Below are positions 25,907-34,839 of a stretch of DNA of 64,000 nucleotides, piece by piece. The notes beneath the pieces are model-generated. The model saw only the letters and a program-made list of their open reading frames with translations. It made no database searches and had not been told where the DNA came from. The stretch comes from Anaerocolumna sp. AGMB13025 (GTDB lineage: Bacteria > Bacillota > Clostridia > Lachnospirales > Lachnospiraceae), in assembly GCF_029689925.1 (NCBI RefSeq), contig NZ_CP121445.1, forward strand, positions 51,001-115,000, read 5' to 3'. Both the position numbers and the translations under genes were made by a program. Position 1 is the first letter of the stretch. Each line of letters starts with the position of its first letter.

Positions 25907-26605
25907 ATGGATAGAATTGGTATAATTGGTGCAATGGATGAAGAAGTTAACCAGTTAAAGGGTAAGATGACAGAAGTAAAAGTTACCGGTAAAGCCGGAA
26001 TGGATTTTTTATCCGGTAAACTTGGCAGTAAAGATGTTGTTATTGTACGTTCTGGTATCGGCAAAGTAAATGCAGCCATAAGTACTCAGATATTAATTGA
26101 TGATTTTCAAACGGGTGTTGTAATCAATACCGGAATAGCCGGGTCCTTAAAAGCAGAAATCAACATCGGGGACATGGTTGTGTCAACTGATGCTCTTCAT
26201 CATGACATGGATGCGACTGGCTTTGGCTATGAATACGGTGTTATTCCAAGAATGGAAACCTCAGTATTTAAAGCGGAAGAAGAGCTTGTTAAAAAAGCAG
26301 TCCGGATCTGCAGTCAGGTAAATCCTGATATAGCTGTATACTCCGGCAGAGTCGTAAGCGGTGATCAGTTTATCAGTGATAAAGCTAAGAAAACCTGGAT
26401 CTCAAATCAGTTTGAGGGATTTTGTACAGAGATGGAAGGTGCAGCCATAGCACATACTGCATACTTAAATAAAGTTCCTTTTTTAATTATACGTGCCATA
26501 TCCGATAAAGCAGATGACAGCGCCAATATGGATTATGGCAAGTTTGAAGCCGCAGCCATTGCCCATACGGTAAAATTTGTTACAGCCCTGATTGAGGAAC
26601 TGTAA
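25907..26605 (+). CDS. mtnN: 5'-methylthioadenosine/S-adenosylhomocysteine nucleosidase
   Basis: This enzyme cleaves adenine from methylthioadenosine and S-adenosylhomocysteine, recycling by-products of polyamine synthesis and methylation. The 232-residue length matches the family. Seen are the N-terminal IGIIGAMDEEV with the catalytic base Glu, the NTGIAGSL loop, the substrate-binding EMEGAAIAH with its Met-Glu pair, and IRAISDKADDSA with the catalytic Asp. Spacing from an AGGAGATG site to the ATG is normal. No luxS or other methyl-cycle gene is nearby. Confidence 0.96.
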   Translation: MDRIGIIGAMDEEVNQLKGKMTEVKVTGKAGMDFLSGKLGSKDVVIVRSGIGKVNAAISTQILIDDFQTGVVINTGIAGSLKAEINIGDMVVSTDALHHDMDATGFGYEYGVIPRMETSVFKAEEELVKKAVRICSQVNPDIAVYSGRVVSGDQFISDKAKKTWISNQFEGFCTEMEGAAIAHTAYLNKVPFLIIRAISDKADDSANMDYGKFEAAAIAHTVKFVTALIEEL

Positions 26606-26853
26606 AAATCCCGTAATTAAATTATAGTAAGAAACTGGAGTCGATAAGACAAGTTTTCATTGACTGTAATTGACACAAAACTTTATAATACATCATATTT
26701 TTGAGAAAATCTTTGAAAATAATGATGAACCCTAAAGGCTTACGTTCCTGTATGACCGGATTTGTCAATCGATTTTATGGTCCCCTCTCTTTTCAAATGG
26801 TCAGTTATTCGATATAATAACTGTAAATTAATGGGAAGAAAGGGGACTTTATT

Positions 26854-28527
26854 GTGGTACAAGAGTTATTTGACAAAAATATTTTCTCGTACATAATGTT
26901 AGCTCTTTGCGCATGTGGAATATTATTAAAATTAATATTAAACCTGGTTTATTCACGGCTGATTAAAGCATCGGATAATATGGCAAAGTCAAAGAATAAA
27001 TTAACGCAAATGATGAAAAAGAAGTTCGAAACGTATTACACACTTAAGATAGGTGTGAATAATGTGGATATCTTTGTGGATAAGTATGTATTTCGCCATA
27101 GAATATGTGGAATTCTTTTATCAACATGGGAAAATATCGGTGGACAAATTTTAATGCTTTGCCTTTTAATCGGCTCAATCAGTACGATTATAGGCCTTAT
27201 TTATGAATGTGGAAAACAGCAGATTTTAAGTACATTTTCTGTGGGTATTTTAACAAGCGGGTTGTTGATATTTTTAGAGGGGCTCATTAACCTTGCCGGA
27301 AGAAAGGAATTAATCCGGCTGAATATGAAGGATTATTTTGAAAATATCTTAAAGGTCCGACTGGAACAGGAGCAGATTCAGCCTGAATTAATTGAGCAGT
27401 ATAAGAAGGAATATCTCCGTGAGGAGGCAGCCCAGGCCATGAAGAGTTCTGAACTTATGGCAGCTTCAAGTGAGCAAGCCTTAAAACTGTCCAGAAAAGA
27501 TAAGAGGGACATGCTGTCTAAGCAAAAGGCGGAAAGAATAAGAAAAAAGAAACAGCAGAAAGAGGCTAAGAGTCTTGAGCAGGCAGCGAAAAAAGCAGAG
27601 GCAAAAGCAGCCATAGCAAAGAAAAAAGAAGAAAAAGAACTGGCGAAGGAAAGAAAGAAATTACAAAAAGTCCAAAACAGGCAGAAGGCCCGTGAGGAAG
27701 ACGAGCGTATTAAGAAAGAAACAAAATTGGCCTTAGAGAGAAAAAGAGAAGCAGAACGGGCTGAGATTGAGCGAATCAAAGCAGAAGTAAAAGCAAGTGA
27801 AGAACGTAAAAAAGAAGAAAAACACAGACAGGAAGAAATTAAAAAAGCTTTGATGTTAGAAAAGAAAGCCTTAAAAGAAGAAAAAGTGAAACCCCAGCCA
27901 GTAGAGTATAAAACAATAGCCCAGGAAAGAAAAGAAAATTTAAAGAGAGAGATCAGAGAACGCAGAAACTTAGAAGCTAATGAGGAAGCAAAAGACGTAA
28001 TCCTCTCAAACAGGCAGGAGGATAAGATTGCAGCTGCTTTAATGGATGGAAAACCTGTGGAAGTAAAATCGTTTAAGGAAAATACCGGAGTTGAAGAAAA
28101 ATCCCCTGAATCGGTTAGTGCTTCCAAAGCAGACAATGAAAAAATAAATACGAATAAAACAAGTATGGAGAAAGTTAATACAGAAAGAATGAATTCTGAA
28201 AAAGTAAATATAGAAAAAGCTAATATAGAAAAAGCCAATGCAGAAAAAGCAAATATTGAAAATATCAGAGCAGAAAAAGCTTATATTGAAAAGGCTAATA
28301 TGGAGACTGCCCATGTGGAAAAAGCCAATATGGAAAAAGTCAAAGTAGAAAAAGCCCAGGTATTTAAAACCAGTACATCTTTAGAACCAGAAGTAAAGAA
28401 TCAGGCTGTCAAAGGGGATACATCCTCTACAGTAAAGGCAAAACCAGTTTATAATAAGAAGGCAAAAACAACGGTTTCAGAAGATGAGAAATTAATAGAA
28501 GATATTTTAAAAGAATTTTTAGCTTAA
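26854..28527 (+). CDS. membrane-anchored coiled-coil protein of unknown function
   Basis: I do not recognise the family. The 557-residue product has a hydrophobic segment at about 9-30 and two more at about 92-113 and 122-145. A very long Lys/Glu/Ala-rich coiled coil (about 165-385) follows. At about 430-500 there are short repeats of the type EKANIEKANAEKA, then a C-terminal tail ending EKLIEDILKEFLA. The N-terminal part is faintly like TadB/T2SSF-associated membrane pieces, but I would not assign that. The start is GTG, with AAGGGGAC 6 bp before it. It stands alone between mtnN and pgi. A structural role at the membrane is a guess. Confidence 0.7.
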   Translation: MVQELFDKNIFSYIMLALCACGILLKLILNLVYSRLIKASDNMAKSKNKLTQMMKKKFETYYTLKIGVNNVDIFVDKYVFRHRICGILLSTWENIGGQILMLCLLIGSISTIIGLIYECGKQQILSTFSVGILTSGLLIFLEGLINLAGRKELIRLNMKDYFENILKVRLEQEQIQPELIEQYKKEYLREEAAQAMKSSELMAASSEQALKLSRKDKRDMLSKQKAERIRKKKQQKEAKSLEQAAKKAEAKAAIAKKKEEKELAKERKKLQKVQNRQKAREEDERIKKETKLALERKREAERAEIERIKAEVKASEERKKEEKHRQEEIKKALMLEKKALKEEKVKPQPVEYKTIAQERKENLKREIRERRNLEANEEAKDVILSNRQEDKIAAALMDGKPVEVKSFKENTGVEEKSPESVSASKADNEKINTNKTSMEKVNTERMNSEKVNIEKANIEKANAEKANIENIRAEKAYIEKANMETAHVEKANMEKVKVEKAQVFKTSTSLEPEVKNQAVKGDTSSTVKAKPVYNKKAKTTVSEDEKLIEDILKEFLA

Positions 28528-28639
28528 TAAATACATCCAAACTGTAAAAAAATATATTGATTAACCTGCATCACTTTGATAGAATAAAGAGGAAAATGAA
28601 ATAATAACCCTATAATCAACTATTAAAGGAGTGCGTGAA

Positions 28640-29989
28640 ATGAGCAAAAATGTAACGTTTGATTATTCAGCAGCAAAAGGGTTTATTGCCGAATCTGAGA
28701 TTAAGATGATAGAAAAAATTGCAGAAAGTGCAAAGGCAGAGTTACTGAATAAAACAGGTGCAGGAAATGATTTTCTGGGATGGATTGACCTACCAGTAGA
28801 CTATGACAAAGAAGAATTTAACCGTATACAGGCGGCTGCAAAGAAGATCCAGCAAGATTCCGAAGTTTTGTTAGTAATCGGAATTGGTGGATCTTATTTG
28901 GGTGCCAGAGCAGCCATAGAATTTTTAAGACACAGTTTTTATAATTCTGTATCAAAAGAAATCAGAAAAACTCCTGAAATTTATTATGTTGGCAATAATA
29001 TCAGCAGTACTTATATCAGTCACTTAACCGAAGTGATCGGGGACAGGGATTTCTCCATTAATATTATAAGTAAATCCGGTACAACCACTGAACCAGCCAT
29101 TGCATTTAGGGTATTTAAAAAGCTGTTGAACGAAAAATACGGCAGAGCAGAAGCGGCTAAGAGAATATATGCCACTACCGATAAGGAAAGAGGAGCGCTT
29201 AAGAACCTGGCAACAGAAGAAGGTTATGAAAGCTTTGTAGTTCCTGATGACGTAGGCGGACGTTATTCTGTTTTAACAGCAGTTGGTCTGTTACCTATAG
29301 CTGCAAGCGGTGCCGACATTAATAAATTAATGGAAGGCGCACAGAGCATGAGAGAACGCTGCCTTAACAATCCCTTTGAATCCAATGATGCTATGGTTTA
29401 TGCGGCAGTTCGTAATATTCTCTTAAGAAAAGGAAAGAATATTGAAATTGTTGCCAACTATGAACCCTCCCTTCATTATGTATCTGAATGGTGGAAGCAG
29501 TTATACGGTGAAAGTGAAGGTAAGGACCAGAAAGGAATCTTCCCCGCAGCTGTTGACTTAACCACCGATCTTCACTCCATGGGTCAATTTATCCAGGATG
29601 GACAAAGAACCATGTTTGAAACAGTTATCAACCTTGTGAAATCTTCGAATGAAATTATTATGGAAGAGGAAGAAATTGACCTTGACGGATTGAATTATTT
29701 AGCTGGCAAGAGTGTGGATTTCATTAATAAAAGTGCAATGAACGGAACCAGGCTGGCTCATACCGACGGTAACGTTCCTAACTTAATGGTTAATCTTCCG
29801 GAACAGAATGAATTTTCTTTAGGTGAATTATTCTATTTCTTTGAATTTGCCTGCGGTATCAGCGGTTATATTCTGGGTGTGAATCCATTTGACCAACCGG
29901 GTGTGGAAAGCTATAAGAAGAATATGTTTGCACTTCTTGGTAAACCAGGCTTTGAAAAACAAAGAGAAGAACTTTTAAAGAGATTATAA
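28640..29989 (+). CDS. pgi: glucose-6-phosphate isomerase
   Basis: This glycolytic enzyme interconverts glucose 6-phosphate and fructose 6-phosphate. The 449-residue size is that of the short bacterial form. Motifs seen are [18 protein letters not shown], the sugar-phosphate loop [28 protein letters not shown] and the C-terminal signature region [12 protein letters not shown]. The ATG at 28640 is preceded by AAAGGAG at 8 bp; the GTG at 28631 overlaps that site and is rejected. The final codons lie inside a 36-bp tandem repeat that continues downstream. Confidence 0.97.
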   Translation: MSKNVTFDYSAAKGFIAESEIKMIEKIAESAKAELLNKTGAGNDFLGWIDLPVDYDKEEFNRIQAAAKKIQQDSEVLLVIGIGGSYLGARAAIEFLRHSFYNSVSKEIRKTPEIYYVGNNISSTYISHLTEVIGDRDFSINIISKSGTTTEPAIAFRVFKKLLNEKYGRAEAAKRIYATTDKERGALKNLATEEGYESFVVPDDVGGRYSVLTAVGLLPIAASGADINKLMEGAQSMRERCLNNPFESNDAMVYAAVRNILLRKGKNIEIVANYEPSLHYVSEWWKQLYGESEGKDQKGIFPAAVDLTTDLHSMGQFIQDGQRTMFETVINLVKSSNEIIMEEEEIDLDGLNYLAGKSVDFINKSAMNGTRLAHTDGNVPNLMVNLPEQNEFSLGELFYFFEFACGISGYILGVNPFDQPGVESYKKNMFALLGKPGFEKQREELLKRL

Positions 29990-30112
29990 TTAATAAAGGG
30001 ATTTAAATATTTAAGAGATTATAATTAACAAAGGGATTTTAATTATTTAAGAGCCTATAATTGACAAAGGGATTTTAAATATTTAAAAGCTTATAATTGA
30101 CAAAATGATATT
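29979..30112 (+). repeat. 35-36 bp tandem repeat starting inside the pgi stop region
   Basis: Units begin at 29979, 30013, 30049 and 30085. Each reads AAGAGATTATAATTRAC/TAAAGGGATTT and so on with a few changes, and the fourth is partial. The first unit includes the last codons and the stop of pgi, so the array grew by duplication of the gene end. Confidence 0.85.
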
Positions 30113-30163
30113 AAGTAAAGATATTATATATTGCAGTCTTTTACTGTCATATGAGTAAAAGAT

Positions 30164-30210
30164 AAGGGGTTGTACCGGTGAATTCAAACTGCGGTGCAAC
30201 CCCTTTTGCT
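30164..30210 (+). terminator. terminator between pgi and the convergent peptidase gene
   Basis: AAGGGGTTGTACCG (30164-30177) pairs with CGGTGCAACCCCTT (30192-30205), followed by TTTGCT. It is a strong GC-rich stem that could serve both strands. Confidence 0.8.
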
Positions 30211-30241
30211 ATGTAAAGTAAAAGGAAGGTGAGTCTTATTA

Positions 30242-31096
30242 CTATTCCAGGGTTTTCTGAAAGTGCTGGTAGTCCGGCTCAGTTTTCCAAAAGCCGCCCC
30301 AGGTGAAGCCTCGTTCTGTGAAAGCCTTATAACAGAGGTCTTTTTTGTTTATATAATAAGGACAGTCAAGTGTCCGGTCTGCATATTTACTGCCTTCTTC
30401 CGGTAATATGATAGTACCCTTCTTTGTATACTGGATATAAGGATTATACAGGGGGTTAATATCAATTGCCAACCCAAGTGCATGTTTAGATAAATGTGTG
30501 GATCCGGGTACCGGGCGGTAATTAAAAGAAGATGTGTTATTCGCTGCCATAGACGTATTATCATCCGCATCGTACTCATCCACCAGAACCATCTGTTCAA
30601 TGGGATATTTCTTTTCATATAATTCTGAAAATATATCGACAATATCAGAGGCAATCCCTTTATTTACAATTAGCTCGCCTATATGTGTTTTCTCATCAAA
30701 GCCATAATATAAAACTCTTACATATCTTAAATCTTCAAAAGGTACGGTACAATCTTTCTTGTAGGATTTTCCAACAATACGTTTCTTAATATCCGCTTTA
30801 ATCTTTTCATAGTAAAAACAGTTATCCATTATGAGGTCTCCCGGTTTCTTTATGTCAATTACCGTACCGGCTGATACTGTCCGAAGAGACTTTTTCGACA
30901 TTGGCAGGGTACTAGTTGCTTTACTTGATTTACTATTGTTATTGCCGGCAGAGGTGCTGACTCCCTTAGAAGTGCTTTGGTTACCCCTGGCAGATAAGCG
31001 GATTCCGTCCAGACTAACAATCTCAGCCTTTGTACGATTGATTACAAGGAAAGAAACCAATATAAGAAGTAAAAATAGTGAAATTCTTCTTTTCAT
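30242..31096 (-). CDS. secreted or membrane-anchored M15 family peptidase
   Basis: This is a D-Ala-D-Ala carboxypeptidase or L-Ala-D-Glu endopeptidase-like zinc enzyme acting on peptidoglycan. Residues 5-22 are a membrane anchor or signal sequence (LFLLLILVSFLVI). Residues 45-80 are a Ser/Asn-rich linker. The catalytic domain lies at about 130-284, with the zinc ligands in STHLSKHALGLAIDINP (His, Asp) and PDYQHFQ (His). It ends right after the last motif, as in M15C/CwlK-like proteins. The gene is followed by the small conserved gene at 31116-31385, upstream on the same strand, 19 bp away, so the pair may form an operon. Confidence 0.88.
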   Translation of the reverse strand: MKRRISLFLLLILVSFLVINRTKAEIVSLDGIRLSARGNQSTSKGVSTSAGNNNSKSSKATSTLPMSKKSLRTVSAGTVIDIKKPGDLIMDNCFYYEKIKADIKKRIVGKSYKKDCTVPFEDLRYVRVLYYGFDEKTHIGELIVNKGIASDIVDIFSELYEKKYPIEQMVLVDEYDADDNTSMAANNTSSFNYRPVPGSTHLSKHALGLAIDINPLYNPYIQYTKKGTIILPEEGSKYADRTLDCPYYINKKDLCYKAFTERGFTWGGFWKTEPDYQHFQKTLE

Positions 31097-31115
31097 AATA
31101 ACTGCACCATTTTAT

Positions 31116-31385
31116 TTAACCCTCCTCTATAACATGAATCTCCAGGTAATCGAATTCAATCCGGTCAATAAAATTATCCTGGGTAAACCTGGTCTTATCG
31201 TGCTTTTTAAAGTCTTCAATAGTAGAGTCCAACCAAAATGGTTTTGACAAATCAAACTCATAACAGATTTCATCAATAGCATCAAAAATCTTTTTGGTAC
31301 GGCTTAACTCTATTTTATCGTTACAGATAACCGTATCCTTAAGCATACGATTGTCCTTAAATATTTTGGCCCATAATCGGAACAT
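31116..31385 (-). CDS. conserved 89-residue protein of unknown function
   Basis: This small soluble protein contains LWAKIFKDNRMLKDTVI, ICYEFDLSKPFWLD and RFTQDNFIDRIEFDYLEIHVIEE. I have the impression that closely similar small proteins are common in Lachnospiraceae, but no function is known to me. I chose the ATG at 31385 because GGAG lies 6 bp upstream; the in-frame ATG at 31397 has none. It lies upstream of the M15 peptidase gene in the same direction. Confidence 0.7.
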   Translation of the reverse strand: MFRLWAKIFKDNRMLKDTVICNDKIELSRTKKIFDAIDEICYEFDLSKPFWLDSTIEDFKKHDKTRFTQDNFIDRIEFDYLEIHVIEEG

Positions 31386-31456
31386 AGCATTCTCCATTCG
31401 TCAAATAAAAATATTAATATCTGGTTTTACAACTACTATATCATTTCTTTTCACCC

Positions 31457-31615
31457 ATTATAACATATGAACATCAGGACTGTATAGTTTTTTAGAGGCG
31501 GTTGTCTTTATAAACCTTAGCATAATTTATCCTCGTAAAGGTAAAAATAAGAAAAATAAACCTAAGGAGCAGAAATTATGATTGGATTTAGACCAGAGGA
31601 AACGAAGCAGATACC
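31457..31615. repeat. left copy of the 159-bp direct repeat flanking the insertion sequence
   Basis: It is identical by eye over 159 bp to 33612-33770 (constant offset of 2155). It contains the upstream region, ribosome binding site and first 12 codons of the small Pro-rich gene. I interpret it as the target-site duplication made by the IS1634-type element. Confidence 0.92.
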
Positions 31616-31637
31616 CGGAAGTTTGACAGTTAAATGA
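31578..31637 (+). pseudogene. truncated 5' copy of the Pro-rich small gene
   Basis: The ATG and AAGGAG are as in the intact copy at 33733. After 12 codons it runs into the insertion sequence and stops (19 residues, ending SLTVK). It would be transcribed from the duplicated upstream region but encodes only a short fusion peptide. Confidence 0.75.
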
Positions 31638-31750
31638 AGAATAAATTGCTGTAAGCCTTGATATAGGCTTATTTTTTTGTCAAATTTCGCGTAAATATAT
31701 GTAGCTATTTTTGGCTATATATGGTATAATAAGGCATGGAGGTGTTTTTT

Positions 31751-33523
31751 ATGAAACTAACTGTTAGTAAGTCCAAAAATTCTTCATCTTTCTATGTACA
31801 AAAAACCATACGCAAGCAGAATGGCTCTGTTACCACTGTTACAGTTGAAAAATTAGGTAACCTTGATGAAGTAAGAACAAAAGCTCATGGCATGGATCCA
31901 TATATTTGGGCTCAGGAATACGTAAATGAACTCAATCGTAAAGTGTACGACGAACAGAAAGAGATTATTGTTAGTTATTCCCCTACTAAACTCTTAAAAA
32001 AGGGTGAGCAAAAAGCTTTTAACTGCGGATATCTTTTCTTGCAGGATGCTTACTACAGTCTTGGTCTCCACAAAATATGCAGCTCAATCCGTTCAAGGCA
32101 TTCCTTTGAGTATGACCTAAATGATATCCTTTCCAAACTTATTTATACAAGGATTCTCTATCCTTCTTCTAAACTGGCTTCAAACAGGCAGGCCGACGTG
32201 TTCATAGAACAACCTTCTTTCGAACTGCATGATATTTATCGTGCCTTATCTGTTCTGGCACAAGAAAATGACTTTATCCAGGCAGAGCTTTATAAAAATA
32301 GTCAGAAAGTCGTGGAACGACGCAAGGATATCCTTTACTACGATTGTACTAACTTTTACTTTGAACTTGAAGAAGCGGATGATCTTCGCAGATACGGAAA
32401 GAGCAAGCAGCATCAGCCTTTACCCCTGGTTGGTATGGGTCTTTTCATGGATTACGATGGTATTCCTCTGGCTTTTGATATCTTTCCCGGAAATCAAAGC
32501 GAGCAGCCTACTCTGAAACCTTTAGAAAAAAAGGTGATCAGTGATTATGGTCTGGATCAGATCATTGTCTGCACCGATGCAGGGCTCTCATCCAAGAGCA
32601 ACCGTAAATTTAATGATAAATCCATTGGAGGCGAGCGACTCCGTAGTTTTATTACTACGCAGTCAGTCAAACAACTCCCTTCCTATCTAAAAGACTTTGC
32701 CCTTGATCCAGATGGGTGGCGCCTGGCTGGCGACAGCCGAACCTATAACATTAGTGAGCTGGATGAAACAGAAGATTACAATAAGATTTACTACAAGGAT
32801 CGCTGGATAAAAGAAGACCTGTCCCAAAGAAAAATCAAACAGGGTGCTACCCCACTGGAACAGCATTTGATTGTTTCCTTTTCTTTAAAGTATCAACGCT
32901 ATCAACGCAAAATACGTCAGGGGCAGATTGACCGAGCACAGGAGCTTATCAATAGTGGAAAATATAAACAACGTCCCAAAAATCAGAACGACCCACACCG
33001 TTTTATTGGACATGAGGTTGTTACGGAGGATGGTGAGGTATGTTCAAAAGATATCCCATTTCTGGATGCAACTGCTATCCATGAAGAAGAACGATATGAT
33101 GGTTTTTACTCCGTATGTACGAACCTTGAGAACATGGGGATTGATGAGATTATTAAGATTAACAAGAAGCGCTGGGAGATTGAGGAATGCTTCCGTATCA
33201 TGAAAACAGAGTTTAAAGCCCGCCCTATATATCTTCAGAAAGAAGATCGTATCAAAGCACATTTCATTACGTGCTACATTGCATTATTCGTGTTCCGGGT
33301 ACTGGAGAAAAAGCTTTCTGGAGAATACACCTGTGAAGAGATCATGGATACCTTGCGAACTATGATGATATCACGCCCAGGAGAAAAACTTGGTTACATA
33401 CCAGCCTACACAAGGACAGACCTTACGGATGCTTTACATGAAGCCTTTGGTTTCCGTACGGATTATGAGATTATAACCGACGTTAACATGAAGAAGACTA
33501 TTCGAGAAACAAAGAAAAAGTAA
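31751..33523 (+). CDS. IS1634 family DDE transposase
   Basis: This 590-residue transposase of the IS4-like superfamily catalyses cut-and-paste or copy movement of the element. DDE-type features are ILYYDCTNFYFE (first Asp), DQIIVCTDAGLSSKSN (second Asp) and the late KRWEIEECFRIMKTEFKARPIY (Glu, YREK-like region). The frame is intact, so the element may be active. I chose the ATG at 31751 because GGAGGTG lies 6 bp before it; the ATG at 31736 overlaps this site. Confidence 0.93.
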   Translation: MKLTVSKSKNSSSFYVQKTIRKQNGSVTTVTVEKLGNLDEVRTKAHGMDPYIWAQEYVNELNRKVYDEQKEIIVSYSPTKLLKKGEQKAFNCGYLFLQDAYYSLGLHKICSSIRSRHSFEYDLNDILSKLIYTRILYPSSKLASNRQADVFIEQPSFELHDIYRALSVLAQENDFIQAELYKNSQKVVERRKDILYYDCTNFYFELEEADDLRRYGKSKQHQPLPLVGMGLFMDYDGIPLAFDIFPGNQSEQPTLKPLEKKVISDYGLDQIIVCTDAGLSSKSNRKFNDKSIGGERLRSFITTQSVKQLPSYLKDFALDPDGWRLAGDSRTYNISELDETEDYNKIYYKDRWIKEDLSQRKIKQGATPLEQHLIVSFSLKYQRYQRKIRQGQIDRAQELINSGKYKQRPKNQNDPHRFIGHEVVTEDGEVCSKDIPFLDATAIHEEERYDGFYSVCTNLENMGIDEIIKINKKRWEIEECFRIMKTEFKARPIYLQKEDRIKAHFITCYIALFVFRVLEKKLSGEYTCEEIMDTLRTMMISRPGEKLGYIPAYTRTDLTDALHEAFGFRTDYEIITDVNMKKTIRETKKK

Positions 33524-33551
33524 TAATATATAGCTACATTTTTTCATCATT

Positions 33552-33596
33552 AAAAAGCGGAAAATGCCTTATAAATACAGCGTTTTCCGCTTTTGA
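33552..33596 (+). terminator. terminator near the right end of the insertion sequence
   Basis: AAAAAGCGGAAAA (33552-33564) pairs with TTTTCCGCTTTT (33583-33594), an A/T-flanked stem typical of bidirectional terminators. It would block read-through from the transposase into the target gene. Confidence 0.75.
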
Positions 33597-33611
33597 CCTG
33601 TCAAAGATGGG

Positions 33612-33770
33612 ATTATAACATATGAACATCAGGACTGTATAGTTTTTTAGAGGCGGTTGTCTTTATAAACCTTAGCATAATTTATCCTCGTAAAGGTAAA
33701 AATAAGAAAAATAAACCTAAGGAGCAGAAATTATGATTGGATTTAGACCAGAGGAAACGAAGCAGATACC
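33612..33770. repeat. right copy of the 159-bp direct repeat
   Basis: This is the second copy of the target duplication. It restores the promoter region, AAGGAG site and first 12 codons to the Pro-rich gene that follows, so the insertion did not destroy its target. Confidence 0.92.
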
Positions 33771-33969
33771 AGGCAGCTCAGAACAGGAAGTTCCGCCTGA
33801 GAAACCGGGGAGAGAAATAGGAATACCGACTCCATTTACCATACCGTCGCCCCAGCCGGATACCATAATAACCAGTCCGTCTCCGGAAATAACTCCAATA
33901 CCATCAGAAAGTCCGGCAACAGTACCTGGACAGGAGTTACCGCCGATACAACCGGTTGAGTTTTTCTAA
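33733..33969 (+). CDS. Pro-rich 78-residue protein of unknown function
   Basis: The product is short, unstructured and rich in Pro, Ser, Thr and Glu (PFTIPSPQPDTIITSPSPE, then ITPIPSESPATVPGQE). It has no signal peptide or membrane helix that I can see. AAGGAG lies 8 bp before the ATG, and a good terminator follows, so it appears to be a real single-gene unit. Its 5' end is duplicated to the left of the insertion sequence. No family recognised. Confidence 0.65.
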   Translation: MIGFRPEETKQIPGSSEQEVPPEKPGREIGIPTPFTIPSPQPDTIITSPSPEITPIPSESPATVPGQELPPIQPVEFF

Positions 33970-33989
33970 AAAGTAAAAGATTCTGTAAT

Positions 33990-34046
33990 AAAGATACCCG
34001 GAACATGTTCAAGTTATGCTAGGAACTGCTTCCTGGTATCTTTCTT
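33990..34046 (+). terminator. terminator of the Pro-rich gene
   Basis: AAAGATACCCGGAA (33990-34003) and TTCCTGGTATCTTT (34030-34043) pair with one mismatch, followed by T-rich sequence. Confidence 0.7.
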
Positions 34047-34205
34047 CATATAATATGTATAGTTCCCCTAATTGCCTGCAAATTGCTGCAAACAAAGTGG
34101 CAGAGCTTTTGAAGGTGCTATTCACGACTGGAATATCTTGCATTTCCTATCAAGATATTATAGAATTACATTATGATTTTGAGTTTTATGCCGATAAGGA
34201 GGAGT

Positions 34206-34727
34206 ATGGAAATGGAAGGGCAGGAACGCCGAGAAAAATTAATAGAACTGTTGCAAACTGCAAAAGAACCCATATCCGGTACGGAACTGGCGAAAAAGCT
34301 ATTAGTCAGCAGGCAGGTCATCGTTCAGGATATTGCCCTTTTGCGTGCCACAAATAAGAATATCCTATCGACTACAAAAGGTTATATGATATACTTTCAG
34401 GAAAAACAAAAAGTAAACCGCTGCTTTTTAGTAAAACACTCAACGGAAGAAATAGAGGATGAATTATGTACAATAGTAGATAACGGCGGGAAAGTATTAG
34501 ACGTTATCGTTGCCCATGATCTTTACGGAGAAATCGCCGCCGATTTAATTATAAAAAACCGGCAGGATGTATATGACTTTGTAAAAAAGGTAAAATTAAG
34601 AAATACAGTTCCATTAAAAGAATTAACCGACGGTGTCCACCTTCATACGGTGGAGGCAGATTCAGAGGATATTTTAGACAATATCGAAAAAGCCTTAAGG
34701 GAGAAGAGGTACTTACTGGACCCCTGA
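34206..34727 (+). CDS. niaR: NiaR/NadR-like transcriptional repressor of NAD synthesis
   Basis: In Firmicutes this family senses nicotinic acid and represses NAD synthesis or salvage genes. The 173-residue protein has an N-terminal HTH_11 winged helix (residues 3-60, with ISGTELAKKLLVSRQVIVQDIALLRA). A C-terminal 3H domain follows, named for its conserved histidines, here in VIVAHDLYGEIAADL and GVHLHTVEADSE. The AAGGAGG site fits either the ATG at 34206 or the one at 34212. No nad or nia genes are adjacent in this window, so the targets must be elsewhere. Confidence 0.88.
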   Translation: MEMEGQERREKLIELLQTAKEPISGTELAKKLLVSRQVIVQDIALLRATNKNILSTTKGYMIYFQEKQKVNRCFLVKHSTEEIEDELCTIVDNGGKVLDVIVAHDLYGEIAADLIIKNRQDVYDFVKKVKLRNTVPLKELTDGVHLHTVEADSEDILDNIEKALREKRYLLDP

Positions 34728-34745
34728 CACCTTAAGATAAACCTT

Positions 34746-34774
34746 TTGACAATCTGCCATGATATTGGTAAAAT
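34746..34774 (+). promoter_or_regulatory. sigma-A type promoter of the dnaX operon
   Basis: Consensus TTGACA (34746-34751), 17 bp, TAAAAT (34769-34774), about 65 bp before dnaX. Confidence 0.75.
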
Positions 34775-34839
34775 AAAAACGAAAGTAAGAGAAACATAGA
34801 CTGGCTGTTTACAGCTATGTTAAAAGAGGAAGTGCAAGG

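Larger units (their letters stand above)
31616..33611 (+). mobile_element. IS1634-family insertion sequence, about 2.0 kb
   Basis: The element is bounded by imperfect terminal inverted repeats with the shared core TTTGACAG: left end CGGAAGTTTGACAG, right end CTGTCAAAGATGGG. Exact ends are judged from the direct-repeat borders. It carries one transposase gene and a terminator-like hairpin near its right end. Long, variable target duplications are a known property of IS1634-type elements and fit the 159-bp repeat here. The perfect flanking repeats suggest a recent insertion. Confidence 0.88.

Noticed and set aside
27378..28314. Antisense Phe/Ser-rich frames under the coiled-coil gene
   Set aside because: They are the mirror image of Lys/Glu-rich codons, a common artefact.
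31457..33770. Composite transposon
   Set aside because: The direct repeats contain host gene sequence and no insertion-sequence ends; one transposase with its own inverted repeats explains them as target duplications.
34016..34357. Open frame overlapping the niaR-like gene
   Set aside because: It lacks a ribosome binding site, starts inside a terminator stem and overlaps a well-supported HTH gene in another frame.
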